NCBI GenBank assembly: GCA_024644345.1
Contig: JAHELE010000005.1
Span: 1-59,063, forward strand
DNA length: 59,063 nt
Source of the DNA: Actinomycetes bacterium
GTDB lineage: Bacteria; Actinomycetota; Actinomycetes; JAHEKZ01
Direction: 5' to 3'
Below the pieces are notes generated by a model. It worked only from the letters and a program-made list of their open reading frames with translations. It was not told the DNA's origin and did no database searches. The position numbers and the translations under genes were made by a program. Each line of letters starts with the position of its first letter. Position 1 is the first letter of the stretch. Shown piece after piece: positions 51,163 to 59,063 of the stretch.

Positions 51163-51240
51163 GGCTCTGAGGCTATCTGGCAGGTCCGACCGGGTGATGT
51201 TGGCGCTCCGATGGACGCATTCCGGTCACGGTCGGCGTGT

Positions 51241-51256
51241 CGTGACCCAGATCACA
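51241..51256. promoter_or_regulatory. candidate CRP/GlxR-type site CGTGA-CCCAGA-TCACA
   Basis: one mismatch to TGTGA-N6-TCACA; 78 bp upstream of parE. Confidence 0.45.
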
Positions 51257-51343
51257 CGATCCTCTAGGTGAAGGTGTACGCCAACGGCGAACCCCGCCGC
51301 AGCCAGCAGCGGGAAGTGTCGGACTGTGGTGAGATGTTGAACA

Positions 51344-51365
51344 GATGCCGGGAGTTCCCGGCATC
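51344..51365. promoter_or_regulatory. perfect palindrome GATGCCGGGA-GT-TCCCGGCATC
   Basis: 10-bp arms upstream of the DUF7455 gene. Confidence 0.6.
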
Positions 51366-51420
51366 GAACCGACGGTCACGTGGCCCAGGCCGCGAGGCTC
51401 TCAGTGAGGAGTGAGGCGAC

Positions 51421-51621
51421 GTGACGACCACACTGGCCCCCGACACCACGCTGACCGCTGCCGACCGCTGTGACAAGTGCGGCGCGCAGGCCTATGTCCG
51501 CGTTCGCCTGATCACCGGCGAGCTGCACTTCTGTGCCCACCACGCCAAGCAGTTCGAGCCGAAGTTGAAGTCTGTCGCCGTGGAGATCACCGACGAGACG
51601 GCACGGCTGGCCGAGAGCTGA
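51421..51621 (+). CDS. DUF7455-type small zinc-ribbon-like protein
   Basis: DRCDKCGAQAYVRVRLITGELHFCAHHAKQFEPKL; GTG start. Confidence 0.92.
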   Translation: MTTTLAPDTTLTAADRCDKCGAQAYVRVRLITGELHFCAHHAKQFEPKLKSVAVEITDETARLAES

Positions 51622-51675
51622 GCCACACCTTCCCGGCCTGATCGGGCTGCGGCTCCTATCTCAGGAGTGTGTGTT

Positions 51676-52125
51676 TCACGACCGCGTCTCGGAACCGGGC
51701 TGCCCGCACTTGGCGACCTCGAGTTCGACTGCCAGCATCATCAAGCCTGACGCGCCTTCGCCTTGCGCCTGGAGTGTCAGCAGATCGCCCGGCCTGGCGA
51801 TCTTGCGCGTGATTCGTACCTCAGCCGTCATGTTCCCGTGGCTGTCGGCAAGAACGCTCTTCCAGGTTCCGGTGTCGTTCTGAGCCTCGATGATCCAGCG
51901 GAGTTCGACCACTGAGTCAGGTGTGAAGTCGAACCCCGAGATCTGAACGGCGTCGCCGGGACTGATCCGCCCCAGCGCGCAGTTCGTGGACGGCGACGCG
52001 ATGAGGTCGCTGCTGCGGGGTCCGACGAACGCGTCCGAGAACTCGTTCACGTCGGTATTCCCGCACGATGCCAGCAGGACGAGCAGTACTGCGGCCGCAC
52101 AAACTGCCCCACCAAGACGCACCAT
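51676..52125 (-). CDS. putative lipoprotein
   Basis: MVRLGGAVCAAAVLLVLLASCGNTD lipobox. Confidence 0.82.
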   Translation of the reverse strand: MVRLGGAVCAAAVLLVLLASCGNTDVNEFSDAFVGPRSSDLIASPSTNCALGRISPGDAVQISGFDFTPDSVVELRWIIEAQNDTGTWKSVLADSHGNMTAEVRITRKIARPGDLLTLQAQGEGASGLMMLAVELEVAKCGQPGSETRS

Positions 52126-52230
52126 TTGAACCTAGCGCCCCCAGCGCCCTGCGTCACCACCGACGCTGCGGAATGCGAAATGTCCGAGATCTCACCCCGG
52201 CCACCGAGCGATTCCCGTCCCGGACCGTCA

Positions 52231-52261
52231 CCGCCCGCCACCGTGGGACGGCGGCGGGCGG
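52231..52261. terminator. hairpin CCGCCCGCC-N13-GGCGGGCGG
   Basis: perfect 9-bp arms just 3' of the minus-strand gene ending at 52280. Confidence 0.5.
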
Positions 52262-52279
52262 ATCGGGGGACGTCGACGT

Positions 52280-52768
52280 CTAGCAGAGTGCGACGCTCGG
52301 ATTGAAGTCTGCGTGGACGCCGTCGGGGTTCGGACGCCAGATCCACGCGTGGAGGGCCCAGATGCCCAGGGTGTCGTTGCGGTGGAACTGCTCGCCGAAC
52401 AGCTCAGGCGGTTCGGTGCCCTTCCACGCACCCTGCGGAACGACGTACTCAGCCGCGACCAGCTGCATCCGATTGTTGTGCGGCTCGTACACCAGCACCT
52501 CGGGGTGGCTGGCATCAACGGTGTCATCGATCGATCCCATGTCGGCGTAGTGCTGCCCCATCCCACCGACGCCGGGCGCATCGAAGCACGGCAAGAACTT
52601 CTCGTATCCGGCCGCTTCTGCCTTGGTCACCGAGTGCAGGGCGGCTGTCGCCTGCCGCACCTCTGCGAACTGCGCCATCGAGCCCGACGCCGGTGCGGCC
52701 GAGAGGCCCAGAGCCAGTGACAGGGCGAGAGACAGGGCGACACCAAGTGCCGCCGTGGCGCGCCTCAT
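52280..52768 (-). CDS. small secreted protein of unknown function
   Basis: signal peptide ALGVALSLALSLALGLSAAPASG; mature part with GGMGQHYADM, PEVLVYEPHNNRMQLVAAEYVVP, LHAWIWRPNPDGVHADFNP. Confidence 0.8.
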   Translation of the reverse strand: MRRATAALGVALSLALSLALGLSAAPASGSMAQFAEVRQATAALHSVTKAEAAGYEKFLPCFDAPGVGGMGQHYADMGSIDDTVDASHPEVLVYEPHNNRMQLVAAEYVVPQGAWKGTEPPELFGEQFHRNDTLGIWALHAWIWRPNPDGVHADFNPSVALC

Positions 52769-53016
52769 GACCCCTCCGTCACCAGGAAGACGTCGTCAGC
52801 GACCAGGCCGTGCGCTTGGCGGTGAACGGTCGACGCCGCCTCGGGTGACGGCGCCTCGACGAGACAGAAGACCTTGCCCTCGCCTTCTGACACCCAGTAC
52901 CGCAGGTAGCGGACCTCATGCTGACCTTGCGTCTGCAGATCGGCCATGTGGGCCTTGGCGACGTCATCGAGGGCTACTCCCCCGTCGATCGAGTGGACAT
53001 CCATGTAGAGCGGCAT
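52765..53016 (-). CDS. DUF4242 domain-containing protein (SCO4226-type nickel-binding family)
   Basis: MPLYMDVHSI... HMADLQTQGQHEVRYLRYWVSEGEGKVFCLVEAPSPEAASTVHRQAHGLVADDVF; RBS AGGAGG. Confidence 0.9.
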   Translation of the reverse strand: MPLYMDVHSIDGGVALDDVAKAHMADLQTQGQHEVRYLRYWVSEGEGKVFCLVEAPSPEAASTVHRQAHGLVADDVFLVTEGS

Positions 53017-53096
53017 CGATTCCTCCTGCGGTCATGCGGAATGTCGGACGTCTGCGACGCTAGGCAGGCAGGGCATCCACCGGCAGGGGACCCGAC

Positions 53097-53128
53097 CCCC
53101 ATGTTGGAGCGCGGGCTCCCTATGTTGG
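53097..53128. promoter_or_regulatory. tandem direct repeats CCCCATGTTGG / CCCTATGTTGG, 21 bp apart
   Basis: 10/11 identity; upstream of the DUF4242 promoter and just 3' of the LAL regulator stop codon. Confidence 0.5.
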
Positions 53129-53132
53129 CCAG

Positions 53133-55721
53133 TCAGTGCGAGGCGGCAGCAGCGAGGGCGACGTCGGCCGCCTCGGTCCGGCTGCCGACACCGAGCTTGG
53201 CCAGAATCGATGACACGTGGTGGTCGACGGTCTTGCCCGAGATCACCAGCTGCTGCGCGATCTGGGCGTTGGAGGCACCGTCGCAGAGCAGCGTCAACAC
53301 CTCACGCTCACGGGAGGTCAGCCCCAGCGGGTCGAGCTTGGTGGCAACGCGCGACCCGCGGGGAATGGCGGCAACGCCCCGGCTCCGCATCAGCTGCCGG
53401 GCGCGGGCTGAGGCGGCCGTCGCCCCGAGCGCGTCCAGCTGCCGAACAGCCTCACGCATCGCGTCCTGATCGCCGCTGTCGAGGCACGCCAGAGCGGCGT
53501 CGTACGGCCGCCCGGCGTCGCTCAGCCAGCTGGCGGCGGCGAGCTCGTCGCCCGACGTCCACAGGTCGAAGGGCGGCGGCAGCGGATCGAGCCGGTCGGC
53601 GGCGACCCCGACCCGCCTGGCCCAGACTGCCACCTCTCCACGGAGGAGCGGCTCGACTCCCTGCGCACCCTCGACGGCGGCCGCGGCCCGCTCGCGGGCG
53701 GCGTCGTCGTCTCCACTGAGCCAGCCGATCTCGATCCAGCTGATCCGGGCGTCCAGCAGCCAATCCGCCGAGTCCAGGCGCTCGGCGTACCCCAGCGCCT
53801 CGGCGATCATCTCAGCGCCTTCGGGGTCGCCCTTGCGAGCCAGCACCCGTCCGACACCACCGAGAGGGTTCAACCGGTTGACCGGCGACAGGTGCTCGCG
53901 TGCCCGGCTGACCAGCTCTCGGCCGATCAGCAGGGCCTCGTCCCAGCGCCCTTGGCGGTCCAACGCCCTGACGTGCCCGCCCTTCAGGCAGGCCTCGTAC
54001 GTGGAGAAGTCGCAGAGCTCCCAGAACTCCAGTCCTTCAGCAAGCACCTCCTCCGCCTCAGCAAATCGGTTCTCGCCGGCCAAGAACGCGTGGAGGTTGC
54101 TGAATGCTCGACCCGTCTGGCTCTCGTGGTTGCCCTCGGCCGCCACATCGAGCGAACGTCGGAAGAGGGCCGTCACGTCTTCGTGCCGGATCATCCGAAT
54201 GCACGCCTCGGTGTTGAGCGCGTCCGCAAGCAGCGCCGAGTCGTCGAACTCCTCGGCAATGCCCCTGGCCCGAAGGGCGAGGTCGAGCGCCTTGGCTGAG
54301 TCCTCATCCAACAGCGTCCCGGCCTGCGACAGCCACGCCCAGCCACGCTCGGGGCACGCAGGCTCACCTTGCAGCACCTCCTCGGCGGCGTACACGAGTC
54401 GCTCGTACTCCGCTCCCTCGCACAGCCGCCACTTGGCGTGCCCCTGCTTGCGGAGAGCCTGGCTCTGCCGGCGCCTGTCGCCCAGCTCACGCCAACGGCC
54501 GATGGACGCCTCGCGCATCTCTGCGGAGTGTTCCCACTGGTCGAGCAGCCCGTACTCGTCGGCAAGCGCGTCCGTCCACGCCGCCACGTCCCTGGGGTCG
54601 GCCCCCTCTGTCCATCGCAGCACGCGCTCGTACTGGGCGGCGGCCTCGCGATGCGAGCCCAGCTCGGCCGCCTGCCGTCCGGCCTGCGGTGCATATACCT
54701 GCACGCTGCCGGGGATCTCAGCCAGCTCAGCATGGTGAGCGAGCCGGGCCGTCTCGACGTCATCACGGCGGGCCAGCACCGCCAGAGCCGCCGCGTTCAT
54801 GGCACACAGACGATGGCTGGGCAGTGACGACTCGATCGCAGCCCTGGCAAGCTCGTGCCGGAACCGCAACGCGTCCCCGGACGCCACCAGTGCGCCGGAC
54901 TCCAGGCACTCGTCGAGTAGGTCGGGACGGGTGGTGGCCACCTGCTGCAGATCTGCCAGGCGGGCCGACGCCCCGAACACGGCCACCCAGTCGGCCAGCT
55001 CGCGGGCTGCGGGAGTGAGCCGACAGATGCGCGCCTGCACGGCGTCGTGCACCGAGGTGAGCAGCTGGTCGCCGGATGACGCCAGCGCCTCACGTACGTA
55101 GAACGGGTTGCCCCCCGTGAGCTCGTAGACCTTTCGACCATCCACGCCGTGCTCCGCCGCCAGGGCCGTCACCGCCTCGGGGGTCAACGCCGGTAGCGCC
55201 ATGCGTCGTGCCCACCGGTGGGTACCCGCCTCGCCCAGCAGGGTGCGCAGCGGGTGGTCGCGCCCGAGCGCGTCGTCGCGGTACGTGGCAAGGATCAGCA
55301 ACCGGCAGTTCCGTACCCGGCGACTGAGGAAGAGGATGAGGTCGAGACTGGCTTCGTCGGCCCAATGCACGTCCTCGAAGACCAGGACGGTGAGGGCGTC
55401 CGACGCGGTGAGCTCGTCTCGCAGCAACCGGAACATCCTGCTGCGCGGGATCTCGTCCGAACGGCAGACCGCGGCCAGCTCTCCGCCGATCTGATCGGCC
55501 ACGTCCACCAGCGGTGCGAGCGGCTGGGGGGTGAACGAGCCGTCGCAGGCACCCCACAGCCAACGAGCATCCGGTGTGCGCGCCTGACACTCCTCGACGA
55601 GCGAGGTCTTGCCGACGCCGGCCTCCCCGGCGATCAGCACGACGCGGCTGTCGCCACCCGCAGCGTCCTCGGCGTACTCGCCGAGCAGCGTGAGGAAATT
55701 CTCCCGTTCCAGGAGCTTCAT
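53133..55721 (-). CDS. LAL-family (AAA-type ATPase + LuxR HTH) transcriptional regulator
   Basis: Walker A LIAGEAGVGKTSLVEE, LVFEDVHWADEASLD, C-terminal LTSREREVLTLLCDGASNAQIAQQLVISGKTVDHHVSSILAKLGVGSRTEA; ATG at 55721. Confidence 0.93.
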   Translation of the reverse strand: MKLLERENFLTLLGEYAEDAAGGDSRVVLIAGEAGVGKTSLVEECQARTPDARWLWGACDGSFTPQPLAPLVDVADQIGGELAAVCRSDEIPRSRMFRLLRDELTASDALTVLVFEDVHWADEASLDLILFLSRRVRNCRLLILATYRDDALGRDHPLRTLLGEAGTHRWARRMALPALTPEAVTALAAEHGVDGRKVYELTGGNPFYVREALASSGDQLLTSVHDAVQARICRLTPAARELADWVAVFGASARLADLQQVATTRPDLLDECLESGALVASGDALRFRHELARAAIESSLPSHRLCAMNAAALAVLARRDDVETARLAHHAELAEIPGSVQVYAPQAGRQAAELGSHREAAAQYERVLRWTEGADPRDVAAWTDALADEYGLLDQWEHSAEMREASIGRWRELGDRRRQSQALRKQGHAKWRLCEGAEYERLVYAAEEVLQGEPACPERGWAWLSQAGTLLDEDSAKALDLALRARGIAEEFDDSALLADALNTEACIRMIRHEDVTALFRRSLDVAAEGNHESQTGRAFSNLHAFLAGENRFAEAEEVLAEGLEFWELCDFSTYEACLKGGHVRALDRQGRWDEALLIGRELVSRAREHLSPVNRLNPLGGVGRVLARKGDPEGAEMIAEALGYAERLDSADWLLDARISWIEIGWLSGDDDAARERAAAAVEGAQGVEPLLRGEVAVWARRVGVAADRLDPLPPPFDLWTSGDELAAASWLSDAGRPYDAALACLDSGDQDAMREAVRQLDALGATAASARARQLMRSRGVAAIPRGSRVATKLDPLGLTSREREVLTLLCDGASNAQIAQQLVISGKTVDHHVSSILAKLGVGSRTEAADVALAAAASH

Positions 55722-55918
55722 CCGGCAATGATGCGCCTCTCCGGAGTCGTACGTCCAGGTAATGGTGCCTTCACCTCGATGGCGGAGGTGACTTCTCCTG
55801 CGGCAGGCTCCACCCAGCCGTGGTCGGCGACGCGGATGGCACCGCGGTCTGGGAACAACGACTCCTGGAGTTCCTCCGACTTCAGGGCGTTGTGCCTGGC
55901 AGAGAGCCCCACGCACAA
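55718..55918 (-). CDS. possible small ORF translationally coupled to the LAL regulator
   Basis: stop overlaps LAL start (ATGA); high GC3 in most of the ORF; only a weak TTG/GTG start and no clear RBS. Confidence 0.25.
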   Translation of the reverse strand: MCVGLSARHNALKSEELQESLFPDRGAIRVADHGWVEPAAGEVTSAIEVKAPLPGRTTPERRIIAG

Positions 55919-56036
55919 CCAGCACAGCGGATCTCGCCACCACCACCGCCAGGACAGTCACTGAGTGGTACGAAACCGTCGACCGCACCGCCGCCGGGTG
56001 GCCAATTTCGTGACAGTCGGTGGAAGGTGGCCAGTG

Positions 56037-56759
56037 CTAGGCCGGCGTGGGGCGCCTGGCGACATAGACCGTGTTCGACGCCTCCTGATCGGGGAGAGCG
56101 CTCGGGAAGCGCACCACCTCGGTCCGCACCTCGGCGAAGACCGCACCCAAAGTCTGTTCGTACTCGGTGTCCGGCGGATCGTTCGACCAGAGACTGAACA
56201 CTCCCCCGGGCCGCAGGTCATCATGAACCTGCCGAACGCCGTCTGCCCGGTAGAAGTCGGCGTGGCTCGGGTGCAGCAGCTCGCGTGGCGAGTGGTCGAT
56301 GTCGACCACCACGGCGTCGAACGCGGCACGTGGCGCTTCCGATGCGAGGCCGGCGCCTCTGGCAAGCGCAAAGAAGTCGCCATGCAGGAAACGGCAGCGA
56401 GGGTCGGTGCTGAGAGCCTCGCCCAGCGGCAACAGATGGTGCCTATGCCAGTCGATCACGGCGTCCAACGCCTCGACCACCACGAGTGAACGCACCCGCG
56501 GGTCGGCCAGCACCGTCTGTGCGGTGTAGCCGAGCCCGAGGCCACCCACGACAACGTCGAGCTGGTCGCCGTCGAGCTCGAGGAGCGCCAGTCGTGCCAC
56601 CTCGATCTCGGCCGCGACGAAGAGGCTCGACATCAAGAACTCGTCGTCCAGCTTGGCCTCGTAGACCAGGGAGTCGGAGACGGGGTCATGCCGACGTCGC
56701 AGGCTGATCACGCCCATCGGTGTCTGGCGCGCGTCAAGCACCTGGAAACGAGCCGACAC
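56037..56759 (-). CDS. spermidine synthase-like / SAM-dependent methyltransferase-fold protein
   Basis: DVVVGGLGLGYTAQTVLADPRVRSLVVVEALDAVIDWH, FDAVVVDIDHSPRELL. Confidence 0.85.
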   Translation of the reverse strand: MSARFQVLDARQTPMGVISLRRRHDPVSDSLVYEAKLDDEFLMSSLFVAAEIEVARLALLELDGDQLDVVVGGLGLGYTAQTVLADPRVRSLVVVEALDAVIDWHRHHLLPLGEALSTDPRCRFLHGDFFALARGAGLASEAPRAAFDAVVVDIDHSPRELLHPSHADFYRADGVRQVHDDLRPGGVFSLWSNDPPDTEYEQTLGAVFAEVRTEVVRFPSALPDQEASNTVYVARRPTPA

Positions 56760-56767
56760 GCGTCGTC

Positions 56768-58069
56768 TCAGGCCGTGGGCTTGACGAAGGCCAGGCCGTT
56801 GCTCATCCAGCGCTCGCAGGTGCAGCCGGTCGGATTCTTTACCTGGTACATGTCGCGGCGTTGCCACTTACGCTGGGTGCGGGTCCAGAGCGTGGTGGAA
56901 CCGCCGCCGTCGAGCTCGTACGCGTAGGTCATGCCGAGTTTCTTGGCGATGTTGGCCGCGTTGGCCAGACCGAAACCGCCGTTCCGGAGCACGACCCCGT
57001 TGACGACCTCGAGCTTGCTACCCGGCACGGTGAACGCACGCCAGCGACCGTCGACGTCCCAGCCGACGAACGTGCGAGGACGCGCTGACAACGCTGACGG
57101 AGTGCGGGCGTAGGACTTGCAGCCGAGCGGGGCGGGCTTGCCACCTGCCACCACCGGAAGACCGCGACCGACACCGGTCCGCAGCTTGACCCCGGTGGTG
57201 GTGGACTGTCGGACATCCACCCGCACCCCGGTACCGGAGGGCACACCTTTGGCCAGTTTGGCCACGTTCGAGGAGAAGGCGATCACCCGGGTGCCCGTCT
57301 TGACGGGTGCGCCACGCTTGGCAGCGTTCTTCCTGGCATTTCGGATCTCGATGATGTGGTTGCTGCTGTCCAGCACCCACTCGGTCTCGCCGGCGGGTCG
57401 CGGGCTCGCCGCCTTCCCATCAGATCGGGTGAGCGTGCTCCAGTCATGGGTGTACACGGTGGCGCCGCCGCCGATCACCCGGTGCCAGTTCATGCCGCGA
57501 AGCTTGAAGCCGGTGGCGCCAGTGAGCTTGGCCCTGACCTGGCCACGAACTCCGAAGAAGTCGCCGAACGGTTGACCCTTGGTGTCGACCCCGACGGTAC
57601 GCATCCGCTTGTAGATCCCGCGGATCACCTTGCCGTCCCTCACCATCGGGCCGCGAGCCATCTCAATGCTCTTCTCGTACCGGATGTCGGGCGCGATGAA
57701 GAAATCACCGTTGATGCTGCCCAGCGACTTCGACGCCTGCGCCTTGGTCATCTGCCCAACGGCTTCGCGTTCACCGACCGGGGTGTTGATGAGCGCCGGA
57801 TACGCGCCGACCGGAAAGGTCGTCATGATGACGTTCGCCTTGTGGTCGTACTGTCCGACGGCAGATCCCTTGGCCGTCGCCCAGTAGTACTTCGACACGC
57901 CGCCCCCGGCGAACGTCGCAGTCTTGTCGAGCCGCGTCGTGACGTCGATCTTGCAGGGTCGAGCGGCCTCCGCCTCATGTGGGACGGCGGTCAGCAAGGC
58001 GCACGCCAACGCCGTGGCTGCCAGGAGCACAGCAGGGCGGGTCCAGGTGGTCGACAACGACACGAGCAC
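56768..58069 (-). CDS. secreted phosphodiester glycosidase family (NAGPA-type) protein
   Basis: signal peptide; SLGSINGDFFI, GVVLRNGGFGLANAANIAKKLGMTYAYELDGGGSTTLW. Confidence 0.9.
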   Translation of the reverse strand: MLVSLSTTWTRPAVLLAATALACALLTAVPHEAEAARPCKIDVTTRLDKTATFAGGGVSKYYWATAKGSAVGQYDHKANVIMTTFPVGAYPALINTPVGEREAVGQMTKAQASKSLGSINGDFFIAPDIRYEKSIEMARGPMVRDGKVIRGIYKRMRTVGVDTKGQPFGDFFGVRGQVRAKLTGATGFKLRGMNWHRVIGGGATVYTHDWSTLTRSDGKAASPRPAGETEWVLDSSNHIIEIRNARKNAAKRGAPVKTGTRVIAFSSNVAKLAKGVPSGTGVRVDVRQSTTTGVKLRTGVGRGLPVVAGGKPAPLGCKSYARTPSALSARPRTFVGWDVDGRWRAFTVPGSKLEVVNGVVLRNGGFGLANAANIAKKLGMTYAYELDGGGSTTLWTRTQRKWQRRDMYQVKNPTGCTCERWMSNGLAFVKPTA

Positions 58070-58141
58070 TCCATCGGTATCTCGGGGGGCTACGGCTCGA
58101 CCGGGCCAAGTTAGCCCATCCCGGTGACACGTCGGACGCCG

Positions 58142-58801
58142 CTAGGGGCGTTCAGGGCCTTCTCTTACGGTTCCCGTGTACTGCCAGCGGACGTTCTGAC
58201 CTCCGATCGCCGGCGTATGCCCGTGCTCCGCCACGACTGCCAGCATGGCCTCGGGTGAGTGGACAAAGGTGCGGAACGTTCGACCCCGGATGGCGTACCC
58301 CAGGTTCTCCATCACCGTCTCGGTGCGCGTGAGAAGGCGAGGTCTCGGGTAGCTGAACACGAGCACGCGTCGGGCACGGTCGGCCGCCACGCCCAGCAGC
58401 GCCGCGAAGTCGGGATAGCAGCAGACCACCCGGTGCAGCACCACGACGTCTGCCTCTGGTGCCGCCGAGGGATCGGCCACCACGTCCGCATTCCGACGGG
58501 TCACCCGATCGGCCAAGCCTGACTCGGCCAGGAGCCTGGCGGCTTCGCCCTCGTACGCCGTCGACAGCTCGATATTGGTCGCCTGGGACGCTCCGCGCCG
58601 GAGCAGCTCCAGGTGCAGTCCGCCGACGCCGCCGCCGATCTCCAGCACCGTGGCGCCGTCCGGGCCCTGGTCTGCAGCAAAATCTGCCATCTTTGCCGCA
58701 GTGTCATCGAGCCCCGACGCACGGAACGACTTCGCCGTGCGTCGGGCGTACTTGGACGTAAAGACGTCGTCGTACTCAGCCGGATCACAGCATGCGGTCA
58801 T
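58142..58801 (-). CDS. class I SAM-dependent methyltransferase
   Basis: MTACCDPAEYDDVF..., TVLEIGGGVGGLHLELLRRG, VVLHRVVCCYPDF. Confidence 0.9.
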   Translation of the reverse strand: MTACCDPAEYDDVFTSKYARRTAKSFRASGLDDTAAKMADFAADQGPDGATVLEIGGGVGGLHLELLRRGASQATNIELSTAYEGEAARLLAESGLADRVTRRNADVVADPSAAPEADVVVLHRVVCCYPDFAALLGVAADRARRVLVFSYPRPRLLTRTETVMENLGYAIRGRTFRTFVHSPEAMLAVVAEHGHTPAIGGQNVRWQYTGTVREGPERP

Positions 58802-58870
58802 GTACCTAGTAGACCAGCCGCCGAGTTCGGCGGTGGAGTGCGGCATGGGCCGCCGCGCTGCGCGCAGATA

Positions 58871-58987
58871 CTAGAGACGGGAGTCGTCCACCTCGATCGA
58901 CACGGTGACGGCACCGCCGTCGCCCTTGCCACCACGGATCGTTTTCGGCACAGCGAGCAGCCAACCTGCATTCTCACCACTTGCCAC
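58871..58987 (-). CDS. possible 38-aa small ORF downstream of the LuxR gene
   Basis: GTG start one codon after the LuxR stop, same frame: VASGENAGWLLAVPKTIRGGKGDGGAVTVSIEVDDSRL*. Confidence 0.25.
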   Translation of the reverse strand: MASGENAGWLLAVPKTIRGGKGDGGAVTVSIEVDDSRL

Positions 58988-58990
58988 TAA

Positions 58991-59063
58991 CTACGGGCGA
59001 CTGAGTGCGAAACGGTGCACCATCACCACCAGCTGGACGCGATCACGGGCATTGAGCTTGTCC
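58991..59063 (-). CDS. C-terminal end of a LuxR/NarL-type response regulator, truncated by the window edge
   Basis: reads DKLNARDRVQLVVMVHRFALSRP*, typical end of a LuxR HTH domain. Confidence 0.75.
   Translation of the reverse strand, partial: DKLNARDRVQLVVMVHRFALSRP

Noticed and set aside
55722-55988. N-terminal extension of the LAL regulator in the ORF track (951 aa)
   Set aside because: Extension is Arg/His-rich and non-domain-like; ATG at 55721 immediately precedes the conserved RENFLTLLGEY ATPase start.

Overview
High-GC actinobacterial chromosome segment with no rRNA, tRNA, CRISPR array, prophage or transposase that I could recognise. It is dense with chromosomal genes. Content and order strongly recall the conserved actinobacterial neighbourhood known from M. 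tuberculosis (msrB-hemQ-hemY-hemE ... RNase D ... dxs ... acnA, TRAM-domain RNA methyltransferase, APC permease, two TrkA proteins, DUF3159, OB-fold, DUF3710, dut, DUF3093, DUF4193, suhB-like). This is followed by ferrochelatase, sepH, a GNAT/acyl-CoA-synthetase fusion and a topoisomerase IV-like parC/parE pair. The last ~7.5 kb (51.6-59 kb) looks more accessory: a lipoprotein, a DUF4242/secreted-protein pair, a large LAL-type LuxR regulator, a spermidine-synthase-like protein, a phosphodiester glycosidase, a methyltransferase and the end of another LuxR gene. There is no unmistakable new system. The best candidates are: (a) a possible LAL regulator/DUF4242/secreted-protein circuit with tandem 11-bp direct repeats 21 bp apart in its promoter; (b) a KimA-like APC permease divergent from two TrkA/RCK proteins with no TrkH nearby; (c) enzyme paralogs with altered active sites (a DapB-like protein lacking the catalytic His pair, a gamma-carbonic anhydrase with an altered third ligand, an orphan response regulator lacking the acidic pair); (d) several perfect palindromes in promoter regions (acnA, the orphan response regulator, gamma-CA, DUF7455). 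All family names come from reading the translations; no searches were run.
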